From NCBI RefSeq assembly GCF_000455445.1, contig NZ_HG417092.1:164529-228528 (forward strand): a stretch of 64,000 bases of DNA, in the 5' to 3' direction. This document shows, piece after piece, positions 53,483-62,369 of the stretch (within the stretch, counting starts at the first letter, position 1; the number at the start of each line of letters is the position of its first letter). The notes under the pieces were generated by a model. That model ran no database searches, was not told the DNA's origin, and saw only the letters and a list, made by a program, of their open reading frames with translations. The translations under genes and the position numbers were made by a program. Origin of the DNA: Hoylesella timonensis 4401737 = DSM 22865 = JCM 15640. GTDB taxonomy: Bacteria; Bacteroidota; Bacteroidia; Bacteroidales; Bacteroidaceae.

Positions 53483-56400
53483 TTAACTATTATTTTCTTC
53501 CCTTGTCATCTCCAGATTGATGTCAAACGCCTCGACGAGCTTCTCATAATCAAAGCAATAGGAACGTTGTTGGACGGACATTTTGGTGGGCTGCCCCTTG
53601 GCATCACGGTGATCGAAGTCAAGGACCTGGTTACCCTTTTTGACAACATGATACGTCATGCGCTGCTCGCCCAGATACTCTTTGCTGTTTTCTAAATAGT
53701 AACGGAGCGACTCTTCGGGCAGTGAGGTCTCTCCGTTGCGGTGGGCATTGAGCTTATAGAGCATGAAGATGCGGGTCTTCTGAAGATAGAGTATCTTGTG
53801 CGGCTCTGCCCATTCCGTTTCATTGATGATACTGGAATGGAACCGGCTGACAGATCTAATTCTAAAGTCGGCATCTTCGTAAATTTCACCCTCACTATTG
53901 AGAAACTGCACCATGCGCCAGAAGCTACCCAACTCGTCATTTGTCTTACATTCCATGTTTTGGTGTATAATGCCTTCAACCGTGATATTCAATACTTCTG
54001 AATACGAGAGAGGCAGATCCAATTTGCCTTCCAAACATCGGAAGGCTGTAAGTGGGACCACCCAGTTTTGCACAATGCGGTCGATGACATTCCTACTGCC
54101 TAACCGTTTGTTTACATCATCCAATATCAAATGATACTGATCATAAAAGGCTTTGACAAACAGTTCCCTATGAGTCAAAAGCTGTAGGGTTAAGTGCGTC
54201 ATTCCTTTGGAACGCATCATGAGCAATCTTTGGTAGTTCTTCTTTTCATCATCTGTAAAGTCTGACTTGGGAAACGAGAGGAAGATAAGCCGGCTGAAGA
54301 GTGCGATGTCGGTCGTAGGCATCTCTTGTCCGGAGATAATCACGCCTGCATCTACGGCGGTGGTCTCCTTCTTCTTGTCGGTGGTCATGTTCATGCGGGT
54401 GCGACCAGTACCGTCCCAAAGGCCTTTGATAAACTCTATCTTGGCAGTGTCGATGCCGTTCTTGTATTCGTCGATGTGCACCAGAGCATTGGCAGCGGCA
54501 GCTACCGTGTCGTTGAGGGCGGGAATGGTGGAGTTCTGTATGTTAGGCGGTATGTTGTCAATCACGAAGAACGACATCAAGGTGTGTCCTAACTCACTCT
54601 TGCCAGAACCCTTCGGACCGAAGAGATCGAGGATGGGGAATGAGCGTGTGGTGAGGGTGATGATGTCACGGAAAAGGGTGGCAAGATAAAAGCAGAAGCC
54701 TATCTTGCCATTGTCGCCAAAGACGAGGAAGAGCTGACGGGTGAAGTCACGGAGCAAAATCATTGAGAAATTGAAATGCACAAACTGACGCTCGAAACGG
54801 AAATAGTCGGTGTTTTCCTTATAAATCTGAGAGAAGGCTGGCAGGTAGTAGTTGCCCTTCTCGTCCAGGTGCACGATACCGTATTCGTTGACTTCACTGA
54901 ACTTCCCTCCATAATAGATGCCGTTGCCAAAGGCATAGAAGCCTTTCTTGTTCCAGCCGAGTTGCTTGATTTGGGCTGCTGTCTCGGTCTTTTCGTAAAG
55001 GAAGCACTTCAGCTTAATGAGTTCCTTCTCGCCAGCCTTCCAGATGAAGTTGCCGAGAGATTCAAGTTTTTGGCGGAACTTTTGTAACGAGATAAGGTCT
55101 TCCTGCTCCATCTCTATAATTTCCTTGATACCTAACTCGTTGGTGAGCAAGAAGAGTCGTTTGGCCATGAGCGGGTCCTTGATGTGGAAGAGTGGTGTCA
55201 GCGTAAAATTGCTCCATTCAATCACTCCTCCCTTCTCGGTGGTGGAGAAGTATTTGCCGTGGTCTATCCAAAAACCGTACTGACGGTTTAGGTCGATTTC
55301 GTCCTCCTTTGGGCTGTCGCGCCTCGTCCTCTCGTTCTCAACGGCTTTCTGCCAGAAGAGTTTTCCTCGGTGATATTTGGTGAGGGCATCAATGAACATG
55401 GTGAGCTTGGTGTCGTCATCGATAAAGGACAAGAGGTGGGCTATCTGCTTCACGGCATCACTCTTTTGCTCAGTGTTGCCGCTCGTCTCAAATAGTTTGG
55501 CGGCCAGCCACAGGATAAAGTCCTCTTCCTCTACAGCCTTGAAGAGCGCTTGATTCTTGAAATAGGTATCGGGATCTTCCTTCTTACCTTCCTTGGAGGT
55601 GGGGATTTCCTTGACCGATACGATAAGGTGCTGTTCAGTGGCGAGCTTCCCTGCCTTCATTACGGCTTCGATACCCGTACCATAATCGGCGCCGCCCTTG
55701 GGTGGGTCGTTGTCGGGAATGAAGCACACCTTACTGGCTGCCCTCTTGATGAGTTGAAACTGCTCCGCTGTCCATGCCGAACCAAGGTCGGCCACGGCGT
55801 TCTGCACACCAATGGCATGCAGACGCATACAGTCGGGGGCTCCCTCCACAAGGTACATCTGCTCGGTCTTTCCTGCCGCCCGCCATGCCACGTCCAAACC
55901 AAAGACAGTGTTACGCTTATTGTAAAGAAACGACTCCTTGCTATTGAGATACTTGGGCTGACTGTCGTCCATCACCCTGGCCGTGAAGCCGATGATGTGC
56001 TGGTAGCGATCTTTGATGGGGATGACGATACGGTCCTGGAAGAAGTCGTAGCCCTGCTTGTTAATGAGTCCCAACTCCTGGAGAAATTCCTTTTGCAAGG
56101 GCAGATGAGCGAGGGCTTTGCCGTCGATGGACGCAAAACCGATCTCTATCTCATCGCAATACTTCTGCCCCCAGCGGTGATAGGCATAGTCCTGGGCAGG
56201 CTTGTAGCGCAGAAACACCTCACGGTAATGTTTATGTACGGTGGCATTGACAATCAGTAGCGACTCACGTTTCAGGCGCTGCTGCTTCTCATCGATGGTT
56301 TCCTCACGTTCCTCCACCTCTATGCCGTACTTCCTGCCCAGCCACTTCACGGCCTCTGGGTAGGTCATGTTCTCATGCTCCATCAGGAAGGTAATCGCAT

Positions 56401-56596
56401 TACCTCCTTTATGGCACCCGAAACAGTAGAACATGCTGCGGTTGGGCGTAACTGTAAACGACGGTGTCTTCTCCTGATGGAAAGGACACAGCGCACGATA
56501 GATGATGCCTCGCTTCTGGAGTGACAAGAATTCGCCCACCACCTCTTCTATATGCGCCGCATCAAGTACCTTTTCTATAATGGCCTTGGGTATCAT
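53483..56596 (-). CDS. DnaG-type primase fused to an ATPase/helicase
   Basis: A 1037-residue replication protein. A CHC2 zinc finger has C37, H40, C58 and C61 (CPFHQEKTPSF, then FYCFGCHKGGN). The Toprim core follows, with its Glu in YLVEGAPD (E251) and acidic pair in IPDNDPP (D295, D297). A C-terminal ATPase has Walker A FGPKGSGKSE near residues 659-668. Such primase-helicases copy mobile elements. A terminator hairpin separates it from the excisionase-like gene upstream. The frame is intact. Confidence 0.8.
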   Translation of the reverse strand: MIPKAIIEKVLDAAHIEEVVGEFLSLQKRGIIYRALCPFHQEKTPSFTVTPNRSMFYCFGCHKGGNAITFLMEHENMTYPEAVKWLGRKYGIEVEEREETIDEKQQRLKRESLLIVNATVHKHYREVFLRYKPAQDYAYHRWGQKYCDEIEIGFASIDGKALAHLPLQKEFLQELGLINKQGYDFFQDRIVIPIKDRYQHIIGFTARVMDDSQPKYLNSKESFLYNKRNTVFGLDVAWRAAGKTEQMYLVEGAPDCMRLHAIGVQNAVADLGSAWTAEQFQLIKRAASKVCFIPDNDPPKGGADYGTGIEAVMKAGKLATEQHLIVSVKEIPTSKEGKKEDPDTYFKNQALFKAVEEEDFILWLAAKLFETSGNTEQKSDAVKQIAHLLSFIDDDTKLTMFIDALTKYHRGKLFWQKAVENERTRRDSPKEDEIDLNRQYGFWIDHGKYFSTTEKGGVIEWSNFTLTPLFHIKDPLMAKRLFLLTNELGIKEIIEMEQEDLISLQKFRQKLESLGNFIWKAGEKELIKLKCFLYEKTETAAQIKQLGWNKKGFYAFGNGIYYGGKFSEVNEYGIVHLDEKGNYYLPAFSQIYKENTDYFRFERQFVHFNFSMILLRDFTRQLFLVFGDNGKIGFCFYLATLFRDIITLTTRSFPILDLFGPKGSGKSELGHTLMSFFVIDNIPPNIQNSTIPALNDTVAAAANALVHIDEYKNGIDTAKIEFIKGLWDGTGRTRMNMTTDKKKETTAVDAGVIISGQEMPTTDIALFSRLIFLSFPKSDFTDDEKKNYQRLLMMRSKGMTHLTLQLLTHRELFVKAFYDQYHLILDDVNKRLGSRNVIDRIVQNWVVPLTAFRCLEGKLDLPLSYSEVLNITVEGIIHQNMECKTNDELGSFWRMVQFLNSEGEIYEDADFRIRSVSRFHSSIINETEWAEPHKILYLQKTRIFMLYKLNAHRNGETSLPEESLRYYLENSKEYLGEQRMTYHVVKKGNQVLDFDHRDAKGQPTKMSVQQRSYCFDYEKLVEAFDINLEMTREENNS

Positions 56597-56611
56597 TTCA
56601 TCCTCTAATCA

Positions 56612-56627
56612 TGTTTGGGGTTACAAA
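56612..56627. repeat. 16-base match to 34619-34634
   Basis: TGTTTGGGGTTACAAA occurs here, just before the primase gene, and at 34619, next to intron A and a short element-like frame. It may be a trace of a shared element end or leader. Confidence 0.35.
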
Positions 56628-56664
56628 AAAATGCCTCAGCCGACTGGCTTCTCAGCGGGTCGGC
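56625..56664 (-). terminator. terminator or attenuator before the primase gene
   Basis: GCCGAC (56659-64 read in reverse) and GTCGGC (56639-44) pair on the minus strand with a 14-base loop, followed by TGAGGCATTTTTTT. It ends transcripts coming from the excisionase-like gene or adjusts how many reach the primase. Confidence 0.6.
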
Positions 56665-56704
56665 CAAGGGCTTCTACTTAGTCACTTGTTATTTAGAGGA
56701 TTTG

Positions 56705-56908
56705 CTAAGTATCTCTTAATTCTGCAATGAACTCCGATTTCAGAACATACCAACAACGACCCATCTTATGAGCTGGGATAAGGCCTTTTTCGATGCGCTT
56801 CCTGATGGTACACTCCTTGCGTCCGAGCATAAGGGCGATGTCGGGCACGGTATAGACCGTGTCCGAGGTGTTAAGTACTCCATGACTGGCAGCCATGAAA
56901 TCAGTCAT
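56705..56908 (-). CDS. excisionase-like MerR-type HTH protein
   Basis: About 67 residues from ATG 56908, which overlaps the stop of the upstream gene. The core VPDIALMLGRKECTIRKRI then GLIPAHKMGRCWYVLKSE is the winged-helix pattern of excisionase and helix_turn_helix_17 proteins. It may direct excision of the element or activate the primase gene. A start 24 codons earlier (56980) is in frame but would overlap the upstream gene by 80 bases. Confidence 0.7.
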   Translation of the reverse strand: MTDFMAASHGVLNTSDTVYTVPDIALMLGRKECTIRKRIEKGLIPAHKMGRCWYVLKSEFIAELRDT

Positions 56909-57230
56909 GCTCGCTTTCCGTTTCCCATTCTTTCTTTCCGTAGAAATCAATGGGGAGTTTTTCTTTCCATTTTCCTTCATCTGTTTCCTTGTTTAATTCC
57001 TGTTTACGTTCTTCTGATGATACTGCATAGATGGCCAGCCGGCAGCCATAGCTGTTGTAGCTGTAATGGATGAACTTACCAGCGATGGCTCCCCAAGAGC
57101 GGTTGTAGTCGCTGATCATGTTCACAAAGCTGTGACGCTTGTCCAGTGATACATTGGTGATCTTCAACTGGCCCACATGAATTTCCCTAATCCATGTCGT
57201 TGGATGGATAACTCTTTCTACTTTTGGCAT
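56901..57230 (-). CDS. hypothetical protein upstream of the excisionase-like gene
   Basis: A 109-residue soluble protein (MPKVERVIHPTTWIREIHVG at the start, a Lys/Glu-rich acidic end). No known domain. The gene overlaps the excisionase-like gene by eight bases, so they form an operon. It is the last gene that looks like part of the mobile element; upstream lies about 300 bases of A/T-rich sequence without a gene. Confidence 0.5.
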   Translation of the reverse strand: MPKVERVIHPTTWIREIHVGQLKITNVSLDKRHSFVNMISDYNRSWGAIAGKFIHYSYNSYGCRLAIYAVSSEERKQELNKETDEGKWKEKLPIDFYGKKEWETESEHD

Positions 57231-57634
57231 AATCTTCTGATTTTAAATGAGGGCAATATTGCACTGAGATCCAAAAGAGAATGAGCATCTATCTTGCTGA
57301 GGGAATATCAAAAATGCAAAAAATCCTTCCATGGCTTCCGTTTCATCGAATGTAGAATTTCTGGTTTCCTTTCTTGGGTCAAAATGGTTTGACAGGAAAT
57401 AGAAATTAAATTTTTGCTACAAAAATATAAGCAAAAATGGTGGAAAACGAAAACCAATCAGTTTAAATCGACCAACCAACCAAGTATTTAACGTTACCCA
57501 ACGCTTCCTATGAAGAAGGAGTGAGACTGCTTTTGTCAATCATCTGACGGACACGGATGGAATATGCATACTCAACAGGAATTTTTGATAAGGTTCAGGA
57601 TTTTCTCCGCCATCGAGACTACAAGGCAAACAAA

Positions 57635-57683
57635 AACGCCTGTGGACGACCGCAGGGGTAAGTTGCGGTGCGCCACAAGCGTT
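57635..57683. other. 49-base composite hairpin near the element border
   Basis: AACGC/GCGTT, TGTGG/CCACA and CCGCA/TGCGG pair in order, with a C-A mismatch and a 4-by-4 inner loop. There is no T-tract. The 57231-57768 gap also holds an ATGAGGA/TCCTCAT repeat (57711-57725), but no supported gene. The hairpin may be a recombination site, a binding site or an RNA structure. Confidence 0.4.
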
Positions 57684-57768
57684 CACGTTATGAAGAATAA
57701 AAAAGATTTCATGAGGAGTCCTCATGAGGGGATGTTTCTGTTGAGGATGCCAAAGAGGCAGGGGGGAG

Positions 57769-58833
57769 CTATTTCATCTTCTTGCCCTCATACGTCATGC
57801 TGTCCAGCAGGCGTGCGGCGGCAGCAGCGGTGCGGGTGGGCAGTGGCGAGTAGAGCAGACGGGTGGTCAGCTCTTGTGCCTCTGGACTGAGCAGCCAGCG
57901 CAGCACGCTCACCGTCTCCTGTGCTTCATGATATGACCGCAAGGCGTAGCTCTGCTCCTGATACACCAACACCCAGGTGTAGCAGCTGATGGGGTATGCC
58001 CCGGCAGCGGTGGCGTTGGTGATGTCGGTGGCATTGCCCTCCTGTTCGGCAGCGGCCATGATGCTCTCCTGCGTGGGCAGCACAAACGTGCCGGCGGCAT
58101 TGCGCAGCCATGCCCGTTGCGTGTCGAAGGCGGTGGTGTATTCCGTCGCCACATAGCCGATGCTTCCCGGTATGCGTTCCACCAGGCCTGCCACGCCAGT
58201 GTTGCCATTGGCAGCCACGCCCACCTTGCAGCCTATCTTCTTGCCCACGCCCATAGCGTTTTTCCATGCGTCGCTCACCTTTGAGAGATACTGGGAGAAC
58301 ACGTAGGTGGTGCCGCTGCCGTCGAGACGGAACACGGGGGTAATCTCCCGGTCGGGCAGTGATAGCTTGGGGTTCACCGCTGCAATGCGGGCATCGTTCC
58401 ACTTCACGATTTTACCCATGAAGATGTCGGCCAGCAGTTCGCCCGTCAGTCGCAGGTTGTCCGTACCCTTCAGGTTGTAGGCCACGGTCACCGCCCCCAT
58501 ACAGGTGGGCAGTGCCAGCACCTTTCCCGGCAGGCTGTCGCGCTCTGCTTTGGTGGGCAGCACGTCCACGCCCGCAAAGTCGATCTGTCGGCGTTGCAGA
58601 GCTTTCAGACCCCGCTCCGAGCCGATACCGGCATAGGTCACGGGTACGTCGTTTTTCTCCCAGTACAACTCGAACGCTTTGTTGTAGAAAGGCAGGGGCA
58701 GCGTTGCTCCGGCTGCCGTCACCACCGTCTTGCGCGAGGCAGCCGATGGAGCCTTCACCACGCTCCCGTTCTCCGCATGAGTGGTGATGGAGAACATACA
58801 GAGCAACAATAAGATATTTTTTACTTTGAACAT
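57769..58833 (-). CDS. PstS-like phosphate-binding periplasmic protein
   Basis: About 354 residues from ATG 58833, which gives a normal signal peptide (MFKVKNILLLLCMFSITTHA). The frame is open through the heptamer repeats to 58998, but that part is repeat-encoded. PstS hallmarks are GATLPLPFYNKAFELYW at the start of the mature part, FAGVDVLPT, and the phosphate-binding DGSGTTYVFSQYLSK. It binds phosphate in the periplasm. No Pst permease genes are in the window; its neighbours are surface proteins and a TonB receptor. Confidence 0.8.
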   Translation of the reverse strand: MFKVKNILLLLCMFSITTHAENGSVVKAPSAASRKTVVTAAGATLPLPFYNKAFELYWEKNDVPVTYAGIGSERGLKALQRRQIDFAGVDVLPTKAERDSLPGKVLALPTCMGAVTVAYNLKGTDNLRLTGELLADIFMGKIVKWNDARIAAVNPKLSLPDREITPVFRLDGSGTTYVFSQYLSKVSDAWKNAMGVGKKIGCKVGVAANGNTGVAGLVERIPGSIGYVATEYTTAFDTQRAWLRNAAGTFVLPTQESIMAAAEQEGNATDITNATAAGAYPISCYTWVLVYQEQSYALRSYHEAQETVSVLRWLLSPEAQELTTRLLYSPLPTRTAAAAARLLDSMTYEGKKMK

Positions 58834-58936
58834 TGAACTTTGAACTTTGAACTTTGAACTTTGAGGTTTGAACTTTGAGGTTTGAACTTTGAGGTTTGAA
58901 CTTTGAGGTTTGAACTTTGAACTTTGAGGTTTGAAC
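58824..58936. repeat. tandem 7-base repeat (TTTGAAC/TTTGAGG)
   Basis: About 15 units of TTTGAAC and TTTGAGG follow one another directly upstream of the PstS-like start. As copy number can change by slippage, it could vary the distance to the upstream gene. It contains no independent gene. Confidence 0.8.
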
Positions 58937-58998
58937 CGAAGGTCACCGACCAACGGAAAGTAATGAGCATGATGAATTATGAATTGTGCATTGTTCAT
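58935..58998. repeat. dispersed intergenic repeat, copy 1
   Basis: GAACCGAAGGTCACCGACC, then AACGGAAAGTAAT and an A/T-rich tail with ATGAATTATGAATTGTGCAT. A very similar stretch lies at 59838-59896. Both sit between genes read on the minus strand. Confidence 0.55.
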
Positions 58999-59687
58999 TA
59001 AAACGCATATTCAATATTTCCCGAATGTCCATTCACCTGCAGGGTTTGGCGGGCATCGCTGTCAAACTTCATCAGCGTGGGCATAAAGCCGATACGCTTC
59101 TCGGGTGTCACGTCGGCATTGTACAGGCGAAAATAAAAATTTCCCTGCACAGCCGTGGTGTCTATCTCCACGAACTGCCCCGGCACGTTCTGTTCCAACG
59201 ACACGGATAAGAGCTTCTTGCTGGAAAACGGATTTTTGCCACTGAGTATTTGCACACGCATGTGGTGAATGTCGGGATAGGTCTTGTCTGTGTAGAAGAA
59301 GCGGGCTTTGACGTGTCCCGGCTCTGTAGGCATCGGCTCGCCACCTTCCGACTCGTCGGGTGTCATGAGTTTCTGCCCCGGCAATTGCACGAAGGTGAAG
59401 TCACGCTGCTGGCTCAGGTCCACGTTCATAGAGAAATCGGGCTGGTCGGCTCCTTTGCGAAAGCCCTGCAACACGCCCTTCGCTTCTGCGCGGATGCGGT
59501 AGGTGCTAAATGCTGTCTTACCAGATAAACTCTGACCATCCAGCATGAAATAGCAAGAGTCATACGAATAGGGCTCTGCCACCGTCAGATGATAGTAGCC
59601 GCCGTCCAAGGGCTCGTCGTTATAGCTGCAACCCGCAAGCAGCACCACGGCCGTTGCCGTGAGAAAGATTTGATTGAGTATTTTCAT
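58998..59687 (-). CDS. surface or periplasmic lipoprotein
   Basis: A 229-residue lipoprotein with a lipobox LLAGCSYND (Cys near residue 20) and a beta-rich body (two Ig-like halves by pattern) with no catalytic motif. It lies between the PstS-like gene and the T9SS-tail gene on the same strand. Probably part of one nutrient-acquisition operon; ligand unknown. Confidence 0.6.
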   Translation of the reverse strand: MKILNQIFLTATAVVLLAGCSYNDEPLDGGYYHLTVAEPYSYDSCYFMLDGQSLSGKTAFSTYRIRAEAKGVLQGFRKGADQPDFSMNVDLSQQRDFTFVQLPGQKLMTPDESEGGEPMPTEPGHVKARFFYTDKTYPDIHHMRVQILSGKNPFSSKKLLSVSLEQNVPGQFVEIDTTAVQGNFYFRLYNADVTPEKRIGFMPTLMKFDSDARQTLQVNGHSGNIEYAF

Positions 59688-59837
59688 TCTTTACAATATT
59701 TTGGTAGAAACAAGGCGGAGTTGCCAGCAGAGTGTGCGGCACACCACCTTGTTGTTATAATTCCTCCGACCGATAGCATTTTTATCCAAGTGCATGATAA
59801 CAATTCGGATGGAAATAATGATGCATTGTGCATTGTG

Positions 59838-59896
59838 AACCGCAGGTCACTGACCAACGGAAAGTAATTATGCATTATGCATTATGCATTATGAAT
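59838..59896. repeat. dispersed intergenic repeat, copy 2
   Basis: GAACCGCAGGTCACTGACC, AACGGAAAGTAAT, then several TATGCAT units. It matches 58935-58998 closely over the first 32 bases. Confidence 0.55.
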
Positions 59897-60792
59897 TATC
59901 TCATCATTACCTTCGCCGTCTTATTTCCGGCTTTCACAACCAACAGTTGGTTCTTGGGCAGATTGCCGATGTGGGTGGTTTCGCTGGTTGCCACGGTATT
60001 GGCCACCGTCCTGCCAATGGCGTCGTACACAGTGATGCGGCTGCCTTTCACGCCGCCCACATACAGCTCGCCACCATCTACCTTCACGGGCAAAGGCTGA
60101 TTGGCGGTTGTGGTCTCGATACCGCTCGTGCCACCCTTCACCGTCAGGGAAAAGTCGTCGAGCAAGAGGTCGCCACGAATATTTTGAACTCCTATTCCTA
60201 TATACTTCATCTCACTCTTGTCATGGGCATACTCATTGGATTTCGTGTATTTTGACAAATGGTCTCCAAAATCATAATCGACAGTAGCAAACTTCCAGTC
60301 TCCTTCAGTGGTCTCCCCAGGCGTAATCACTTCTTGTGTTGTTTGCGATAAACAAGTCATGTCCCATAATTCAGTAGCACTGTGCCACATGCCAATGCCA
60401 TAGGACCAGCTGAGAGTCCTCCCTTTATAGTTAGTAGCCTTGACTACTTTGTACCAAAAAGATAATGTGTACACTTTATCCACGCCTGGCGTAGAGATAT
60501 CTATTAATTGTACAATGCTTCCACCTGCTGGATACCCTTGCGAGGCATAAGTCATATAAAGTGCGGCATTACCAGAATGGGCTTCACCAATAATAGTATT
60601 GAAATGAGGGTCATTGTCGTAGTATCTAGTTTGGTCATCTTCCCAACCTTCTGGAGAAATGACTCCATTTTCTTCATTAACAATAATGGTTTCTCCTTCA
60701 AAACCTGGATTTTTCAACAAATTATTTTGTGCTTTTGCGACTATTGCGTTGCCTAACAACAGCATGACAAAAAGTAAATTTTTTGTTTTCAT
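59896..60792 (-). CDS. secreted protein with carbohydrate-binding-like domain and T9SS-like tail
   Basis: A 298-residue exported protein with a signal peptide (to about residue 21, KAQ), a jelly-roll-like domain (LLKNPGFEG near the start, then ISTPGVDKVYTLSFWYKV) and a C-terminal segment of about 70 residues ending with LPKNQLLVVKAGNKTAKVMM. The tail has the look of a type IX secretion sorting domain. It would be placed on the cell surface. The gene follows the beta-helix lipoprotein after a hairpin. Confidence 0.65.
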   Translation of the reverse strand: MKTKNLLFVMLLLGNAIVAKAQNNLLKNPGFEGETIIVNEENGVISPEGWEDDQTRYYDNDPHFNTIIGEAHSGNAALYMTYASQGYPAGGSIVQLIDISTPGVDKVYTLSFWYKVVKATNYKGRTLSWSYGIGMWHSATELWDMTCLSQTTQEVITPGETTEGDWKFATVDYDFGDHLSKYTKSNEYAHDKSEMKYIGIGVQNIRGDLLLDDFSLTVKGGTSGIETTTANQPLPVKVDGGELYVGGVKGSRITVYDAIGRTVANTVATSETTHIGNLPKNQLLVVKAGNKTAKVMMR

Positions 60793-60831
60793 TTGTTTTG
60801 CTTTTTAATTAAACGTGTCAAAGGATGGTAA

Positions 60832-60857
60832 GCCAACCTTGACCAACCTACCATCCT
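60832..60857 (-). terminator. hairpin after the beta-helix lipoprotein gene
   Basis: AGGATGGTA and TACCATCCT form a perfect 9-base stem with an 8-base loop, 16 bases after the stop at 60873 on the minus strand. It has no T-tract, so read-through into the next gene is likely. Confidence 0.5.
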
Positions 60858-60872
60858 AAGAATATTTTATAT

Positions 60873-62213
60873 TTATCTAACCCAAGCCTGGGCTGTCCAA
60901 ACTGTTGTTAATCCGGGTTTAAAAGCACCCTTATAATTTACAGCCTCAATACCGGGGAGAGAATAGGCCCCCGTCATGGCAGGATTGCCAAGCGGTATCA
61001 AAGCCTTAGTCTTATAATTACCCCATGGATTGTTAAGTTCGATGAGGCTATAATCTGTCAGTCCCACATTGGAAGCCGATGGCGTAAAGGTATCATTCGT
61101 AGCTTTGTCGGCACTGAAGTTAATACCAGCTACCTGTCCATTTGAAGCAGCACAAATAACATTGTTTTCTAAAACATAGTTAGAGTTCTTGGTTTCTCTC
61201 AGAATGCCTCTCGGAAAACCATAGACCACGCTGTTGATCAATGTGAATTCACAGTTGCGACGGAAATCTGTGCAAGATTTCAGAGCGGTTCCGCTTTTAC
61301 CAACCTGCGCAACCTGTCCTTTTGTAGTTCCTTTTATCGTCAAATTGCTCAATACGGGATGAGTGAAGGGAGTTAAAGACGAACTGTGACCGTCGTTGTC
61401 ACATTCTACACCATTCGGGTCTTTTGAATATTTCATGGTAGGCTCGATGGTAATCAAACCATATTGGATAGTACCTGTGTAACCCCAGTCGAAGTCTAGA
61501 CCATCGTCGTCGGTGGCAGTGGAAACAAGGTACTTGCCGTTGACGCATCCGCCGAAAAACTCGAAGGCATCGTCGGCACCATGAAATGCCTGGCAGTGGT
61601 CGAGCCGCGTACCACGACCCACGCCACCGAAGGTGAAAGCGTTAAGCTCATTGTCGGCTGCAATGCTGGCACCGGCATATTCCACGCGTACATAGCTCAA
61701 CACGCCAGAATTGTCGTTGTCGTTTGTACCGCCGAAATGGATGTCCACGCCTGCGGGTGCTGTGGATGCGTCGATGCCCTCAATGGCACACTCCGTGCCC
61801 TGATTGACAACAGCCTTGCCAAGAATTACGAGACCGCCCCAGCCACCTTTCTGTCCATTTTGGGCTGTGAACACGATAGGCTTATCGGCTGTACCCTGAG
61901 CCATGATTTTGCACCCACGGGTGATGATTAGAGCAGAAGCCATGGTGTTATCACTGCTGTAAAGACCCTCAATGCGTGTACCCGGCTGAATGGTGAGCGT
62001 GGCACCGTTGGTGACGTAGGTTTTTCCACTGAGCTGATAGGTGACATTGCTGTACAACGTCTTGTCAGCACTGATGATACTCGACAGCGTTTCCGTTGCA
62101 CGTACATTGTTCACTACAGGAATTGTTTCGTCCTCATTTGAACACGAAGTCATTGTGACTCCCACTGCCATGACTGCTACGAGGAGCATGGCGAATTTTT
62201 TAAAATTCTTCAT
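60873..62213 (-). CDS. beta-helix lipoprotein next to a TonB receptor
   Basis: A 446-residue lipoprotein with a lipobox MTSCSNED (Cys near residue 24). The body shows the repeating short strands of a right-handed beta helix (NGATLTIQPGTRIEGL, GGWGGLVILGKAVVN, ALIITRGCKIMAQG). Similar lipoproteins are often paired with TonB receptors in Bacteroidetes. It stands 156 bases downstream of the receptor stop on the same strand, in a gap without other features. Confidence 0.65.
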   Translation of the reverse strand: MKNFKKFAMLLVAVMAVGVTMTSCSNEDETIPVVNNVRATETLSSIISADKTLYSNVTYQLSGKTYVTNGATLTIQPGTRIEGLYSSDNTMASALIITRGCKIMAQGTADKPIVFTAQNGQKGGWGGLVILGKAVVNQGTECAIEGIDASTAPAGVDIHFGGTNDNDNSGVLSYVRVEYAGASIAADNELNAFTFGGVGRGTRLDHCQAFHGADDAFEFFGGCVNGKYLVSTATDDDGLDFDWGYTGTIQYGLITIEPTMKYSKDPNGVECDNDGHSSSLTPFTHPVLSNLTIKGTTKGQVAQVGKSGTALKSCTDFRRNCEFTLINSVVYGFPRGILRETKNSNYVLENNVICAASNGQVAGINFSADKATNDTFTPSASNVGLTDYSLIELNNPWGNYKTKALIPLGNPAMTGAYSLPGIEAVNYKGAFKPGLTTVWTAQAWVR

Positions 62214-62369
62214 AATAGAATGAATTTAGTTAATAAATGATTATTAATAGATGCTTCGGGACCGTCAAGGATGAAAAGTTCCACTGTTGTTATCTTACTT
62301 GGCTGGACTTTCTCGTATCTGGTCCTTTTGCATACTATCTCGAATTGATGTAGTACCCTTACGGGTGAA

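Noticed and set aside
55550-56260. 236-codon plus-strand frame in the primase gene
   Set aside because: Shadow of the primase frame, which carries zinc finger and Toprim residues.
57564-57890. 108-codon frame over the composite hairpin
   Set aside because: No domain, overlaps the end of the PstS-like gene on the other strand and is built partly from the hairpin.
58824-58936. CRISPR or coding repeat protein
   Set aside because: Seven-base units without spacers; the apparent repeat peptide comes from the array and precedes a normal signal peptide.
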